A stretch of 64,000 nt of DNA, taken from Conus ventricosus (lineage: Eukaryota > Mollusca > Gastropoda > Neogastropoda > Conidae). The notes beneath the pieces are model-generated. The model worked only from the letters and a program-made list of their open reading frames with translations, searched no databases and was not told where the DNA came from. Made by a program: the position numbers and the translations under genes. Position 1 is the stretch's first letter; each line of letters begins with the position of its first letter. The stretch is taken from NCBI GenBank assembly GCA_018398815.1, contig CM031615.1, positions 54,671,608 through 54,735,607 on the forward strand. Direction: 5' to 3'. Below are positions 34,929 to 47,900 of this stretch, piece by piece.

Positions 34929-37127
34929 ACGTGGCAGGGAATGGTGCATTGAGCTCTGTGCGTGGCAGCACGTGGCCTGCCGGTTTTCTTTTTTTGGGGC
35001 GCGTTCAGGGGGGACGTGTTACGGAATGGTGCATTGACAAAGATTTCCATTTATGCCTGCAATTGTTTATCATTTCTACTTTAGAGTTCAGGGATGCTAG
35101 TGGGGTTTACACAATATCAGGCACTTTTCTGTTGTACATAAGTTGCATTTTTTAGAAATGTTGTTGTATGGTGTTTCTCTTTTTTAATTTTCCAGATATG
35201 TTGTAATCTATTTTCTTATTTTTCAGCTTCCAAATATATTTACTAAGTTCTGTTGGTTTTTGTATTTTTCATTTTTGAAAGACTGTTTTATGGTTTGCAT
35301 ATCTGGTTTTAAAGTGGGTTAGCCGTGATTCCTATGTATGTTTCTTTATCACTGTCTGTTGTTACCGTAGCTTGGTACACATATTGTTGTAGAGACATTT
35401 ATTATTCAGAGGGCACTGGTCTTTTTTAGTGCAATTACAAGATATCCTTTCATCACCCTCTTTGGTTGTGTTGTTTTTGGTTTATTTGGAAGAATCAATT
35501 ATATTTTTAAGGTTGGGCATACACGAGTATGATAGCTTGACGGTATTTTTGTTGAATATTTTAGATAGTACATGTTCTTTTGGGAATGATGTTTTAAGGA
35601 TTCTGAGAAATTCTTTTCCTACGTTAGTTTTTGTTCTTCCATCATATGGAGGGTTTATACCATATAATTTTTCTTTTCCTGTTTTTCCTGTTGCTGTTCA
35701 TGTTGGTTATCTGGGTTGTATTGTAATTTGTAGTTGTAGCCACTTTTTTTCAGCGCTCTTGATATTCAACTGCTGCACTGTTAAATTCTTTCTCATTGCA
35801 TGACAGTTTAGATAATCTTTGTTTATACCATTGGGTATGGTTTTTAAGATGGAGGGTGGGTGGTTACTGTTGATGTCTACGTAGACGGGTGTGTCATTAG
35901 GTTTTTTATATGGTTTGGTATGTATGATCCTTAAGGTCTAATGTTATGTCTAAATAATTTACTGTTTTTTTGTTGGCTTCTACTGTGATTTTTAGGTTAT
36001 GGCTTTGAAAAAAAATTTTACAAAGTTCTTTTTTTCTGTTTTCAATGATTTTTGGTTTATTGTTTAACATGGCAAGACCGTCATCTCTGTATAGGCCAAA
36101 CCTGTTTACTCAAGTTATTTTCTGTATATGAGGACAACATGAAAAGTCCAACTAATTCACACGTTTCAGTCCATCATAAGATCCATCGTGTCATCGTAAT
36201 GTGGAAATTTCTGCTGTTTTTTTTTATCCAAGTTTCACTGTTGCTATGATTGGAGAGGAAGGTTTTTTTAGTGGAGGAATGATTTCATTCAGAATCTGTT
36301 ATATTTGTATATTTGTTGGTGATCTTAGAGCTTTAGTAAGTAATTCCTCATCAATGGAAGGGTGAGAAGTCACTATGTCAAAGTAATGAACACTGTTTTG
36401 TCTGGGTTTGTGCAATTCTTTAAACATTGGATAACTTCATAACGGTTTTCCAGAGATTGTATCAGTGTTGTTTATGTCCTCATTGTTTTCCAGGATCTTT
36501 TTACTAATTTTGCCGAATTCAGATGGTGGTGGGTATCAGTCTACAAGTTAGGGGTTGTTGAGAAAGTTAGGTTGTGGTCTTAAGGGGTTATAAAGGCTTC
36601 TTTCATTGCTGTTGCTTCTATCTATCACCTAAATCCATCTGGTGCACAAGTTCTTGTTGTCTTTTGTTTGCAGATGTTGTCATATGTGGTCTTATCAGCT
36701 TTTTTATAATTTTTCTGAATATTTTTGTTGAGGAGTTGAGAGTACTCATTTGTTTCCATTTTAATAGAAATTGTTTGTCTTGTCCACCTTTATGAATACT
36801 TTTTTGTCATTCTGGATTTGTTTTATGTTATTATTCAGTGTTGTTTGGAAATTGTTATGTGGTTTTCTGAATCAATATTAGCTATTAGTTTTTTTCATGC
36901 TTTCTTCAAAAGGTTTCATTTCCTCTATTTATAGGTGGCGATCTCCATGACTTAAACCCTTAAGTTTTTTTATCTTCCTTTTGGCATCTGGGTTCACAAA
37001 AAGAAAAACGCTTTCCACCTCATGTTGCGCACAAAAAAAGAAAAGCCGGCGGGTCCGTGCCCGCACGCGCAGAGCTCACACGCCCACACACCACAATATA
37101 ACACCGGTGGCGTGCCCAACTTGTATA

Positions 37128-37166
37128 CTCTGAGGAGAGCGCTTTTAGCTTGAAACAAGCTTGTGG
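37128..37166 (+). ncRNA. hammerhead-like motif, PLE1 other terminal repeat
   Basis: Inverted partner of the motif at 34,744: CTGAGGA (37,130-37,136), hairpin, TTGAAACAAGCTTGTG. The predicted cleavage position is G instead of A/C/U, so this copy should not cleave. Confidence 0.45.
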
Positions 37167-37215
37167 GTTTTAACCTCTTCATTTAATATCCTATTTTAAA
37201 CTGGTATGTCGCTCC

Positions 37216-37261
37216 AACGTGGTTGAGCACTTTTTGCGTCCTGAGTGGCTTTTTAACTCTG

Positions 37262-37355
<94 letters not shown>

Positions 37356-37407
37356 AGTTAAAAGGCCACTCAGAATGTTTAAAAGTGCTCAACCAAGTAG
37401 GGAGCGC

Positions 37408-37483
<76 letters not shown>

Positions 37484-37510
37484 TTATATATTATATATAT
37501 ATATTGTCCC
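37216..37510. repeat. PLE end motif and its inverted copy inside mirrored microsatellites
   Basis: 37,204-37,255 carries GTGGTTGAGCACTTTT...GAGTGGCTTTTTAAC. The reverse complement of that sequence is at about 37,355-37,405. The latter is flanked by (AT)n(GA)n on the left (37,268-37,352) and (CT)n(AT)n on the right (37,411-37,500), arms that are complementary to each other. The whole could fold as a hairpin with a loop of about 60 nt. Confidence 0.8.
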
Positions 37511-37689
37511 CTACATATCTCATACTGTTTGCATAATGTTTTTAGTTTTTTCAGCAACTTTTTTTTCTCTCCACACTTTCGTTTTGTTTCATTTACTACC
37601 CTTCTCTGGCGGCTGTGGGGGTGATGTTGGGTTCTCTTTTGAACCCTGGAGGTGAGAAGACCACAGAATTATGGACTGTGGTGTGTCTT
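37511..37689. other. no recognisable feature
   Basis: Short spacer without coding signal. Confidence 0.4.
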
Positions 37690-38101
<412 letters not shown>

Positions 38102-38129
38102 ACAAGTTAAAATCAAACTGCTAAAAACA

Positions 38130-38168
38130 TCTACAAGCTTGTTTCACGCTGTGCGGTCGTCAGGATGT
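38130..38168 (-). ncRNA. hammerhead-like motif in a PLE terminal stub
   Basis: On - it reads CTGACGA, stem II CGC-ACA-GCG, TGAAAC, AAGCTTG-TA. The core has C for T. The paired stem is perfect over three pairs and the UA cleavage dinucleotide is present. Only about 100 bp of PLE end sequence surrounds it. Confidence 0.5.
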
Positions 38169-38192
38169 GAAGAGCTTGTATGCCAGTGCTCT

Positions 38193-38201
38193 CTTCTCTC
38201 T

Positions 38202-38244
<43 letters not shown>
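38193..38244. repeat. (CT)n then (AT)n
   Basis: Compound microsatellite between the PLE stub and PLE copy 2. Confidence 0.95.
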
Positions 38245-40737
38245 TAGTGTGGTTAAAATACTCAAAATGATTTTGATAGTGCTCGACCCCTTGGGAAGCA
38301 ACATTTGTTAAAATAGGTTTTAAAAAAAATAGAATCTACAAATTTGTTTCGAGCGCGTTGCGCGGTCATCAGGATGGTTTTTGGTTTGCCCACCGCGATG
38401 TTATATAGCGTGTGGGCTCCCGTTTGCGGTTGTTTTGCGTGCGGGGTTGGCTGCACGTGTTTTTTGGGGGCTTTCAGGTTTTTGTTTTGGGTGTATTCAC
38501 TAACAACGATTTCCATTTATGCCTGCAGTTGTTTACTATTTCTGTTTTGGTGTTTCAAGTTGCTAAGTGTGGTTTGAAGTTTTTAACCTTTTTTTTCAGT
38601 TAAACAGGGGTTTGCCCCTTTTTGGGAAACATTGCCTGTAGGGGTGTTGCTTTTTTTATGTTTTTCCCAGGAAAATTTTTGTAGCTTTTTTTTTGCGTCT
38701 TTAATTTTCCAGAATATTTGCCATTTTCTTTTTTTGGGTTTTTTTTATTTTTTTTCCTTTATTAAATGACTGTTTGGGGGTTTGCTATCGGTTTTGAAGT
38801 GGTTTTCGGTGACCCTGGATGTTTTTTTTTTTTCATTTTTTTTGGATGTCCCCGTGGCTTGGTAAAAAATTTTGGGTTGGAAAGCATTAAAATAACTCGG
38901 GGGGCACTGTTTCTTTTTTGAGGGCAATTGCAAGATTTTTTTTCCTTCCCCCTTTTTCTTTGCTGTTTTGGGTTTTTCATTTAATTAATGCGTAAATTTA
39001 AAAATTTTTGAGGTTGGGCATGCATGAATATGTTTGTTTAAAACGGTGTTTTGTTAAATTTTTTTTAAATATATTTGTGTTCTTTGGGGGAACGAGGTTG
39101 TTAAAATTTTAAAGAATTCTTTTCCTATTTTTGTTTTGGTTTTCCGTTTTTTGGGGTTTTACCATGTGATTTTTTTTTTCCCTTTTTTTCTTTTTCTTTT
39201 TTGTGTTATTGTCGGATTGTATTGTTTTTTGTAGTTGTCCCCAATTTTTTTTTGAAAGTGCTTCTTGATATTCTACTGCGCATTGTTGATTACTTTTTTC
39301 ATTGCAAAACAGGTTTAAATAGTCCTGTTTTTTTCCCCCCTTGGGTAGGGCTTTTCATACGATGGGGGGTGGTTGCTTTTGATTTTTTACTTTATGGGTT
39401 TTTTTCATTGGGCTTCTTTTTTGGGTTTAATATGTATTTGATGAGACAAATTTTAAGGGTCTGGGTTTTTTTATTTCCTTTTTGTTTGCTTAAATTGGGT
39501 GTTTTTAAAGTTGTGGTTTTGGAAGATTTTACCAAAAATCTTTTTTCTTATTTTAAAGGGGGTTTTTTTTTGGGTTTTTGGTTAGTGAAAGCAAGGCCGT
39601 CGTCTCGGTTTAATCCAATTTATTTTTTTGGGGGGGAATTTGTTTTTTTGTTTTTGGATAGCAAAAAAAGTCCGCCCGTTTCCCAGGGTTTCTGCACCGT
39701 AAATTGATCCCTTTTTTTTAAAATAAAATGTTGATTTTTTTGTTCGTTTTCTTAAATCCGGGTTTTTTTTTTGCTAAAACAGTAGCGTTTTTTTTGGGTG
39801 GGATATGATTTCCATTTTTTTGACCCTTTTTATGTCTGAAGGTTTACTAGAAAATTTTAAGACTTTGGGGGAGCAGTTCCTCTTTAATGGATGGGTAAAA
39901 ACTACATGGGGAATGTGAGAATACCGTGTTGCTTTTTTTTTATCAAGTGTTTTTAAACCCCTTTTTGAAAAATTTCATTTTTTGGGTTCTTCCCGGGTTG
40001 TTTTCGAGTTTTTTTTTTTACGTTCTTTATTTTTTTTTTCTAGGTTTTTTCTTACTTTTTTTGGGCCCGTTCGATTTAGGGGGGTTTATTTTTCTACATG
40101 GGGGTTTTGTTGTGAAAGTTGGGTTGGGTGGCCCTTGGTGTTATGAACCTTCTTTTTTTGGTCGCTTTTCCCGTCACTTAGGTCCAGCGATGTGAAAGTT
40201 CTTTTTCTTTATGGGGATATTTTTCATGGTATTTTTTTCGGTTTTTGGGTATTTTTTCGGGAATATTTTTTTTAAGAAGTTGGGAGTATTTTTTTGGGTT
40301 TCCTTTTGTATATTTACGGGTTTTTATCAGTTCCACAAATATTTTTTTGTCGTTTTGTTTTTTTTTTTTTTTTTTAATGTTTTTGGGAAAAACCCGTTGT
40401 TGGGTTTTTTTAAAATTTGGATGTTGGCAATCATTTTTTTCTTTTTTGCCCAAACGGTTTTTTTTCGTCTATGGCTGGGGGTGATCGCCATGATTTGAAG
40501 TCTAGGTTTTTTTTGTCCTTTTTTTTTTTTTACTTTTGGATTCAGAAAAAAAGGAAACTCTCATCTGTATTGTGCAAAATTTTTTCAGTTTTTTCTATTA
40601 GTTTTTTTTTTTTTATAGGTTTGGGGGCGGGAAAAGGGTATTTTCTTTTGTTGCGGGTTTAAAATTGATTTTTTCCCATTTTAAAATCTTTTAGGTCACA
40701 GGCTCAAGGTGGGGAGCGTTTAAAAGATTAGTTTTAG
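38245..40737 (-). mobile_element. Penelope-like element 2 (YRDD family), noisy
   Basis: It follows PLE1 in order: terminal repeat with hammerhead-like block (38,336-38,376), the ACAACGATTTCCATTTATGC stretch also found at 35,040, GIY-YIG and Cys regions (38,500-39,000), and a catalytic RDDGLAF on - at about 39,590-39,620. The same strand as PLE1. From about 38,560 the base quality falls and homopolymers inflate, so reading frames are lost. It ends where copy 3 begins with the same terminal sequence, making a direct tandem. Confidence 0.68.
38336..38376 (-). ncRNA. hammerhead-like motif with canonical core, PLE2 terminus
   Basis: On - it reads CTGATGA (canonical), stem II CGCGC/GCGCG around a short loop, CTCGAAACAAATTTGTA. 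This is the best-preserved core among the YRDD-family copies, and GTA gives an allowed cleavage site. Confidence 0.6.
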
Positions 40738-41863
40738 TTAAAAAAACCCAAAAATTTAAATTTTTGAAAAGTGCCGCCCCCTTTGGGGAGCAACATTTGT
40801 TAAAAAAAGGTTTTTAAAAAAATAGAATCTAAAAATTTTTTTTTCGACGCGTTGCGGGGTCTTCAGGTGGTTTTTGGTTTGCCCCCGCCGATGTTTATAG
40901 CGGGGGGGGGCTCCCTTTTGGCGGTTTTTTGCCGTGGGGGTTTGGCTGCACTTTTTTGGGGGGGGCCTTTCGGGGTTTTTTTTTTGGGTTTTTTTCCCTA
41001 AAAAAACGTTTTCCCATTTTTTTGCCTGCATTTGTTTATTTTTTTCCCTTTTTTTGGGTTTTTCCCAATTTGTAAGTGGGGTTTTGCATATTTAATTTAA
41101 CCTTTTTTTCAGTTAAACAAAAGGTTGCCCTTTTGAAACATTCGTAGGGTGGTTTCTCTTTTTTGTTTTTTCCGGGGGATATATTGTAGCTGGTTTTTCC
41201 CGTCTTTAATTTTCCCCAGAAATATTTGCTCATTTCTGTTTGGTTTTTATTTTTTCCCTTTATTAAATAAACTTTTTGGTGGTTTCCCAAAATTGGTTTT
41301 AAAGTGGTTTTCAGTGACCCCTATGTATTTTTCCCTTTTTCAATTTCGTTTGTAAAAAGTAGCGGGTAAAAAAATTTGTTGTGAAGACATTTTTTTGTTT
41401 AGTGGGCACTGCCCCCTTTTCCGGGGGGCAATTGCAAGATTTCCTTTCTTCACCCTTTTTTTTCTTTTTTTTGTTTTTCTTTTTTTTTGGATGCGTCAAT
41501 TAGGTTTTTGGGGTTTGGGGTTTTTCATGATTTCGATATTTTGGGACGGGTGTTTTTGTTAAATTTTTGGACATTTTGGTTTTCTTTTGGAAATAAAAGT
41601 TGTTATTTTTTTGAAAAAATTCTTTCCCAAATGTTTTTTTTTGAGTTTCCTGTCGAAATGGGGGGTTATCCCCATATTTTTTTTCCCTTTCCTATTTTTC
41701 TTGCTTTTTTTGTGTTGTTGTCTGGGTTTGTTTTGGGAAATTTTTGAAATTTTTTCCCCCATTTGGTTTGTATTGCCTCCTGGTATTCAAACTGCGCATA
41801 GTTGAACACTTTCTCACTCCCATAAACAGGTTTGATGCCCTTCTGTTTATCCCAGGGGGTAGG
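40738..41863 (-). mobile_element. Penelope-like element 3, truncated and noisy
   Basis: Starts with the same terminal sequence as PLE2 (AAGTGC...GGGGAGCAACATTTGTTA, then a decayed hammerhead block at about 40,828-40,868). It repeats the GIY-YIG-side region of the family to about 41,863, where it stops at the palindrome. The RT half is missing. It is directly tandem to PLE2. Confidence 0.6.
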
Positions 41864-41865
41864 GG

Positions 41866-41953
41866 AGAGAACAGGAAAACACGGGGCGCTAAACCCCCGG
41901 TCTAAACTCGTTTCGACCGGTTGAATCTAGACCCCGTTTTTTTCCTGTTCTCT
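41866..41953. repeat. 88-bp palindrome at a composition boundary
   Basis: The left arm starts AGAGAACAGGAAAAC (41,866) and the right arm ends with its complement (TTTTCCTGTTCTCT, ending 41,953). Inner GGTCTA/TAGACC also pair. It marks the exact end of PLE3 and the start of AT-rich sequence of a different character. Confidence 0.75.
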
Positions 41954-41957
41954 GAAA

Positions 41958-44900
41958 AACCCAAACTTTAATAACCAAAAAATAACGATTATCTACAAAA
42001 AAATTACTGTGTAGGATTATCCTTTTTTAAATACAAATTTTACTAAACTTTTCAGTTTTCAAGTTTTTGCTTAACCCTGTTTTTTTCCCTGTTCATTTTC
42101 AATAACATCTTTTTCCACGCAAAAACTTAAAATGAGTCTCTGTTTTCATGTAAAATAACATTTACAGTCTTTAATTTTTTCTCTAAAGTTTTTAAAAACC
42201 CGAGTTATTTTTTTTTTGGAAAAAAAAACCACACACTTTTTCCCGCATGTCTTCCATTTGAAAGCTAGTTTCGACAAAGTGTTTTTTTTTTAACTATGTT
42301 TTTAGGAAATTTTCATCTATAATTTTAGGGGTCTGCTTTTTCCTTCAAACAAAATAAAAAAGCGTTCTGACACTCACTCAGTTTTTTTGCTAGGATTAAC
42401 TAAAAAAAAGGGAAATAAATCATCCAAAAAACCCTTTATATGATATGCTTTGTTCCTTTTAAAAGTTTTTGGGCCCGAAAATCACAATTTTATAAAAAAT
42501 TTTAACGATAAACTGTTTGTAATGGGCCCGGGGAAAAATATTTTTTTTTTCCACAACCTTTTGCCCAAAAATTTAAAAAAAAAGGGGGGTTTTTGTATAA
42601 ATTTTTAACGCTTCATAGTTTTAAAAAAAAATTTAAATTTTAATTTCAGTTATTGTTTTTATCATGCTCTCTTTTAAAAACCCTTGGTTCATTAAAAATA
42701 AAACCCAAAAACTAAATTGTAAATTAATCCAATTCATTCTGTAAGATTGTTTCTATTTAGCCCAAATATTAAATTTTTTTGGTTGTTGTTATAAACCTTA
42801 ATATCCTCCCCAATTGTGAAGAATGAGACAGAAATTTAAGTTTTTAAAAGTCAAATTTTTTGCCAGCTAATTGGGAATTTCCCTTTTTTAAAAGGACGTA
42901 AACTAACGCCCCCCAACCCCATCCCCCCCCTTATTTTTTAAGCCCAGAAATTTTCAAATATAAATTGTGAACGCCCCAAAAAATTTTCATTTGGGGAAAA
43001 TGAACTGAAAATTTTGTAGAAGCACCCTTTTAAAAAACCGTTTCTTTTCCCTGGGGGGATGTACTGTTTTTTTCCCATAGGGCCCTTTTATTTCAATCCC
43101 CCTTTCCGACTTTTTGTCATCGGGAAATAAAAATTACATGTAAAGGGCCAGAGTTGAATGCTTTTTTAAATTTTTTTTGAGGGCGAAAAAATGTAAATGG
43201 GTTTATAATTTCAAATTTTTTTTTCCCAAATTCAAAATTAGGTTCCAAGTCCCATTAAAGGTCGGGTTTTTGAACTATTTTATATTCATACGGGCCCAAA
43301 CCCATTTTTTTCTTCAGTTTGCGCAGCTGTTTTATTTTAGGAAACTTTTTGTTTTTCCCCAAACCTCTTTGCTTTTTAAAATCCCCAAATTTTTAAGTGT
43401 ACTCAAAACCATAAAAAGTGCCTTTTTCCCTTTCTTTTTCAAAGTCCAAAACGTCTGAAAGGTCTTTTAATTTCAAAGGGTTATACACCTCAAGGCCAAA
43501 TGAACCCGGTTTCTTCTGGCCCCCGGCCCCAATTTTTTAATTTCTTTTTAAATTATTTTATTTCCAAAACATGTGCAGGTTACCCAATTTTACGCTTTCC
43601 CCTTTTGTCTTTGTTCTTTATTTTAAAATTTGACCCAAAAACCCCCCCCAAAAAACTAATTTTTTTAAACTGAAAATTTGGGAAAATGTTAATTTCATAA
43701 TCGCAATATGCTTTCCCTGACGGCAAAAGCTTTTAAAACAGTTAGGGGGCCCTTCCCCACCCTTATAAGTTTTCATAATTGCTTAGTTAAACCAAAATTG
43801 AACATAGGGGTAATGAATTTAATGCAAGATTGAGGGGATTTTTCCCCCAAAGTATTTTTGTTTGATTTTAACAAAAAACTTTGAGCGTCCTAAAGCATTT
43901 TGCAAAGCCAAAACATTTTAGTTTGCTCGTTAAAAAAAAAGTAATTTGGCTTCTTCGGGTTTTTGAATGTTAATATTTTTTTTATTTTTATTGCATTTTT
44001 TTAATTTTTTGAGATTTTGTCAAATTTATCATTGCTTCTTTTAGTGACCCAAAACCCGAAAAAACCCAACAGGTATTTTAAAAACTGTCGAATTCTTTTG
44101 TTCCCCTTTGGCATTTTTTTTAATCTTATTATTTTTTCTTTTTTTTCAGTTATTTTAAACCATACATTTTGTAAATTTTTTCATGGAGTGCAAACCTTTT
44201 TTGGGTTTCCGCAATCGTTATAAATAGCATGCCCAAAGCAAGGACTTTTTGGGAGTTGTTATTGTTCCCAAACTTTTTTTAACGAAATAAAAATGGCGCG
44301 TTCAAATAAATACTAATGCAAAATATTCTTTTGGGGCCCCGCATTTTCAATTTAAAAATTTTAACAACTGACACCCTCGACATTTCTGTGCCCAGACGCC
44401 TTTTCATAAAAAGGGAGTATCCCATTAAGCAATTTCTTAACCCCCCTTTTTAAAAAAGGGACTAAAATCGCGAAAGTGGGGTTTTAGTCTTTCCGATGCG
44501 GTTTTATCAAACCCTTTTTAAACTTTTGTGTTTTTGTGCATCAACGGGGTTTTGGGGAATTTCGTATGTGATCATTTAAAATTTCATCCTGACCCTTTTG
44601 GGGTGGGGGGTTAAGTGTACGATTTCATTTTTATTACCCCTTCAGATTTTTTTGACTGAACTGCAAGCGCCTTTAAACCGAACCCCCCAAAACTTTTAAA
44701 TTTCCATTCAGCAACAAAATTTGCATGAAGGCTTTTGAAAGGATTTTTAACGAATTAAATTTTTAATGTTAAGACAGACTTTAGCCCAAAAGTGGGGATC
44801 TTAACCCTTTTCCTCAGGCCCCCCTTTTTGGTGGGGCTGAACGGGAAAAGAATAACTAGACGGGGAATCCCCCTTTTAAAACATTTTTCCCTTCGGGCCC

Positions 44901-47900
44901 ACGGGTGTTCCCCGGGCCCCCTTGGGGGGAAAGCAAGGCAAAAAACATTTTGGCCCAAACATTTATCTTAAAAAACCCATCTGGGGGCCCTAACTACGCA
45001 GGAATGGTACGAAAAAAACGACTCTGTTCTTTATTTTACTTTTGGTGTTTGCTGGGTTTCGAAAACACAAACGGTCGAGCATAACTGATTTTTTTCATTT
45101 GGGCCTTTGGGATGCACAAAAAAATACTTAGCTTTTTTAAGGGGGACGCCATTTTTTCTGCATTGATGAAATTGCAAGTATAAAAAGGTACCAAAATGTT
45201 TTAAAAATTCCAAGTTTCGAAAGTAGACTTTGCGTTGGAAAGGGTTTAATACTTGCCCCTTTCCCTGCCTCAACTGGGAAAGGAAAAAAAATAAACAAAA
45301 ACAAAAAAATTTTAAAGGCAGGCAATAACAGAGGTGGGAAAAAAAACGAAAAAAATTTGGGCCATTGATTTTGCAAACAAAAAAAAAAAAACCCTATGCC
45401 CCCCAAGTTTAAAGCACCCATTCCCCGGGCCCAAAACCCAAAAAAGACCGTTGAAGACCGTAAAAAAAGTAATGCCAGGAAAAAGAAAAGATAGCGCTTG
45501 TTTTTGGTTAACGGCCCAAATTTTTACTGGGCCTTTATTTTAACTAAATTTTAAACCCCACTTTTAAAAAGGAACTAACCCCAAAATGCTGGGCCATAAA
45601 GCCAACTCTTTGCTTGCAGTAAAACAAAACCCCCTTAACGTTACCCCCAAATTTTATCCCCCGGAAAAGGGGTCTAAGCTTCCGGCAAATTTTTTTTTAA
45701 TAAACTCGAAAGAAAATAAAGCTGTTTTTTTCCCCAAAGATTTATCAGGGGGGAAAGGCGGGGGGGGGGGAGGCACTGAACTTTCCCTCCACCCCCGCCT
45801 GAAATTGCCATCACCAGTGAAATTTTATTGCAAACCAAAGGCTTTTAAAAAGGGCTTGCAAATGGGGATTTCCTCCCCTCTAAAAAAGTTTTTTTAAATT
45901 GTTCTGCTACGTGTGTTTTTATAAAAAATTTTTTGGGGAATTTTTCCCTTTAAATTTGCTCACTTGAGTTCGAAATTGTTTTTTGGTTTTAGTGGGAAAA
46001 ACGTTTCCGCCGGCTTTCTTCTTTAAGTTCAGTAGTTTTGTTCGATTTTTTTTTTTAAAACACTCCCAAAGGGTTTTTGTTTGGCCTTTGGCCTTCAGCG
46101 AGTTTTTTTTCTTCTTTTTCTTTTGCTTTTTATTTTCAGTCAGTTTTGCTAAATTGTTTAATAATTCCCCTCTAAAGGTTCTTAAAGCACGATAAAGGGG
46201 GTTTTTTTAAATTTTCCTTATGGGCGCCTGTTTTTCCTGCGGGGGCCGGGCGGTGGATGTGTATATTTTTTAACTTTTTCTTTTTCCCTTCAGTGAGTTC
46301 TGCTTCTTTTGTATTTTTTATTCGTCTGCTTTTTGGCCCTTAAAACAAAAGTTCTTTTTTTTTTGGCTTTTGGTTATCTGTTGGGAGTTCTTGTAGCGTT
46401 TTAGACTTTTAGCAACTTTCTTGGGTTTTTTAATTTTGTTTGGGGAAAAGCCAAGGCGTTTTCGCTCGCTTGCAGTGGGGCCCTTTGAAAAAAATGTCCC
46501 AATTACAAAACTTTGATGAGTCTCGTTTATTTTAAAAGGGGAACACGTTCCCCTTTGTCTTTTTTAAAAAAAACCCAAAGGGTTTATTTTTTAGTTTAAA
46601 ACACGGGGTATAATTTTTGGGAGGTTTTTTTTTTTTAAAACTTTGGTAAAATTGAATGCCCTTTAAATTTCTTTTAATTCCCCCTTTTGCTCCCCTTCTT
46701 CAAATTTCACCCCGGGAAAATGGGGCCCAAATTGTTTGCCGCTCCCAAGGAAAAATCACTCATGTCGGCTCCAAGACCCGGGGATTCAAAAACCCCTTTC
46801 CCAACCTTCAATGCCTCCCATTTTTTTAAAAAAATTAATTTTTTATTTTGTTTTTATAAAAATGTCAAAAAGTATTTTGGTTTCGATTTAAACCCCGCAA
46901 AAAAAACCTGAAAGACCCCCTTGGGCCGCGCAGGGAAATAAAGGGAATATTACTTTTTCCCAAAATTTAACCCATCTACTATTGATGGGGGAACAAATTT
47001 TCTGTTGGGTTTTCCCAAACCCTAGGGAGCAAATTTTGAATTGATTGGTCCAGGACCCTCGCGATTTACTTTCAAAAAAGAACTCGCTTCAACAACAAAA
47101 CCCAACCAAAAATTTTGTCCAAAATTTGGGGGAGGGGAAATTCTTTAAAGAAATTTCTGAAAAAATTGGGGGGCAAGAAGAAATTTCTTTATCCCAATGA
47201 AAGACAAAAATTTTTAGCCAAATTCTGATTTTTTGGGCAAACCCGGGGAAATAAAAGGGGCCGATCTTGCGTTTCAAGGAATTGAAAAAAAGAAGCATTT
47301 AAAAACTTAGAATAGACGCCGACCTCCCCCCCAGAGCAAAAAGCACAAAAAGGCTTTAGCTTTTTGGTTTGCGTATGGTAATCGCTTTTTTTTTTCCCTT
47401 AAATTTGAGTTTTTTTTAAAAGCCATGCGCCAAACTTTAAAGGGGAGCTTTAAAAAGACAGTTTGTCTTTCGAACAAATTTTTTTAATGAATAAAACGCT
47501 TTAAATTCAGATCACCCAGACACCAAAGCAAAGTAAAAGAAATTTTAAAATTCTCGTTAGAGTTTTGTTGTTTGAAACCCCTATTTGGGCGGGCGGGATT
47601 GAGCAAAAAAACAGTAAAAATTTAGCAAATTTTACAAAAGGTGCATCATCATTCAACTTTCCAAAACGGGGCCCAGACGCTAATGGAATTTTATTTTTAA
47701 AGGGGCCCCTCAAAATTCGTTTAAAGGATTTTTTTTGCATGGCGAAGATGAAAAAAACCTTTTCAAAAAACAAACTAAAAATTTTTTTTAATCCTAAAAA
47801 AAGGGAAAATTACAATGTTCGATGGATGGAAAGGCCAAACCAAATCACGTTTGCGGGTTTTAAACCAAAACCCCAAATTTTGATGAAAAAAAAAAACTTT

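Larger units (their letters stand above)
34704..37215 (-). mobile_element. Penelope-like element 1 (YRDD family) with inverted terminal repeats
   Basis: The ends are about 190-bp inverted copies of each other: 34,704-34,880 against 37,040-37,215, sharing CCAGTTTAAAATAGGATATT, the hammerhead-like block and the GTGTGGGCGTG stretch. Between them the - strand encodes decayed RT including [11 protein letters not shown] (about 36,105-36,068), [13 protein letters not shown] (about 35,545-35,505), a Cys cluster CNCTKKDQCPLNNKC (about 35,440-35,395) and a GIY-YIG tail FKTRYANHKTVFQK (about 35,320-35,270). Inverted LTR-like repeats, this RT type and GIY-YIG identify a PLE. Stops and frameshifts throughout, so not autonomous. 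Confidence 0.8.

Noticed and set aside
34805..35155. Poly-Gly / poly-Pro proteins around 34.9 kb
   Set aside because: Translations of the 37-base G run.
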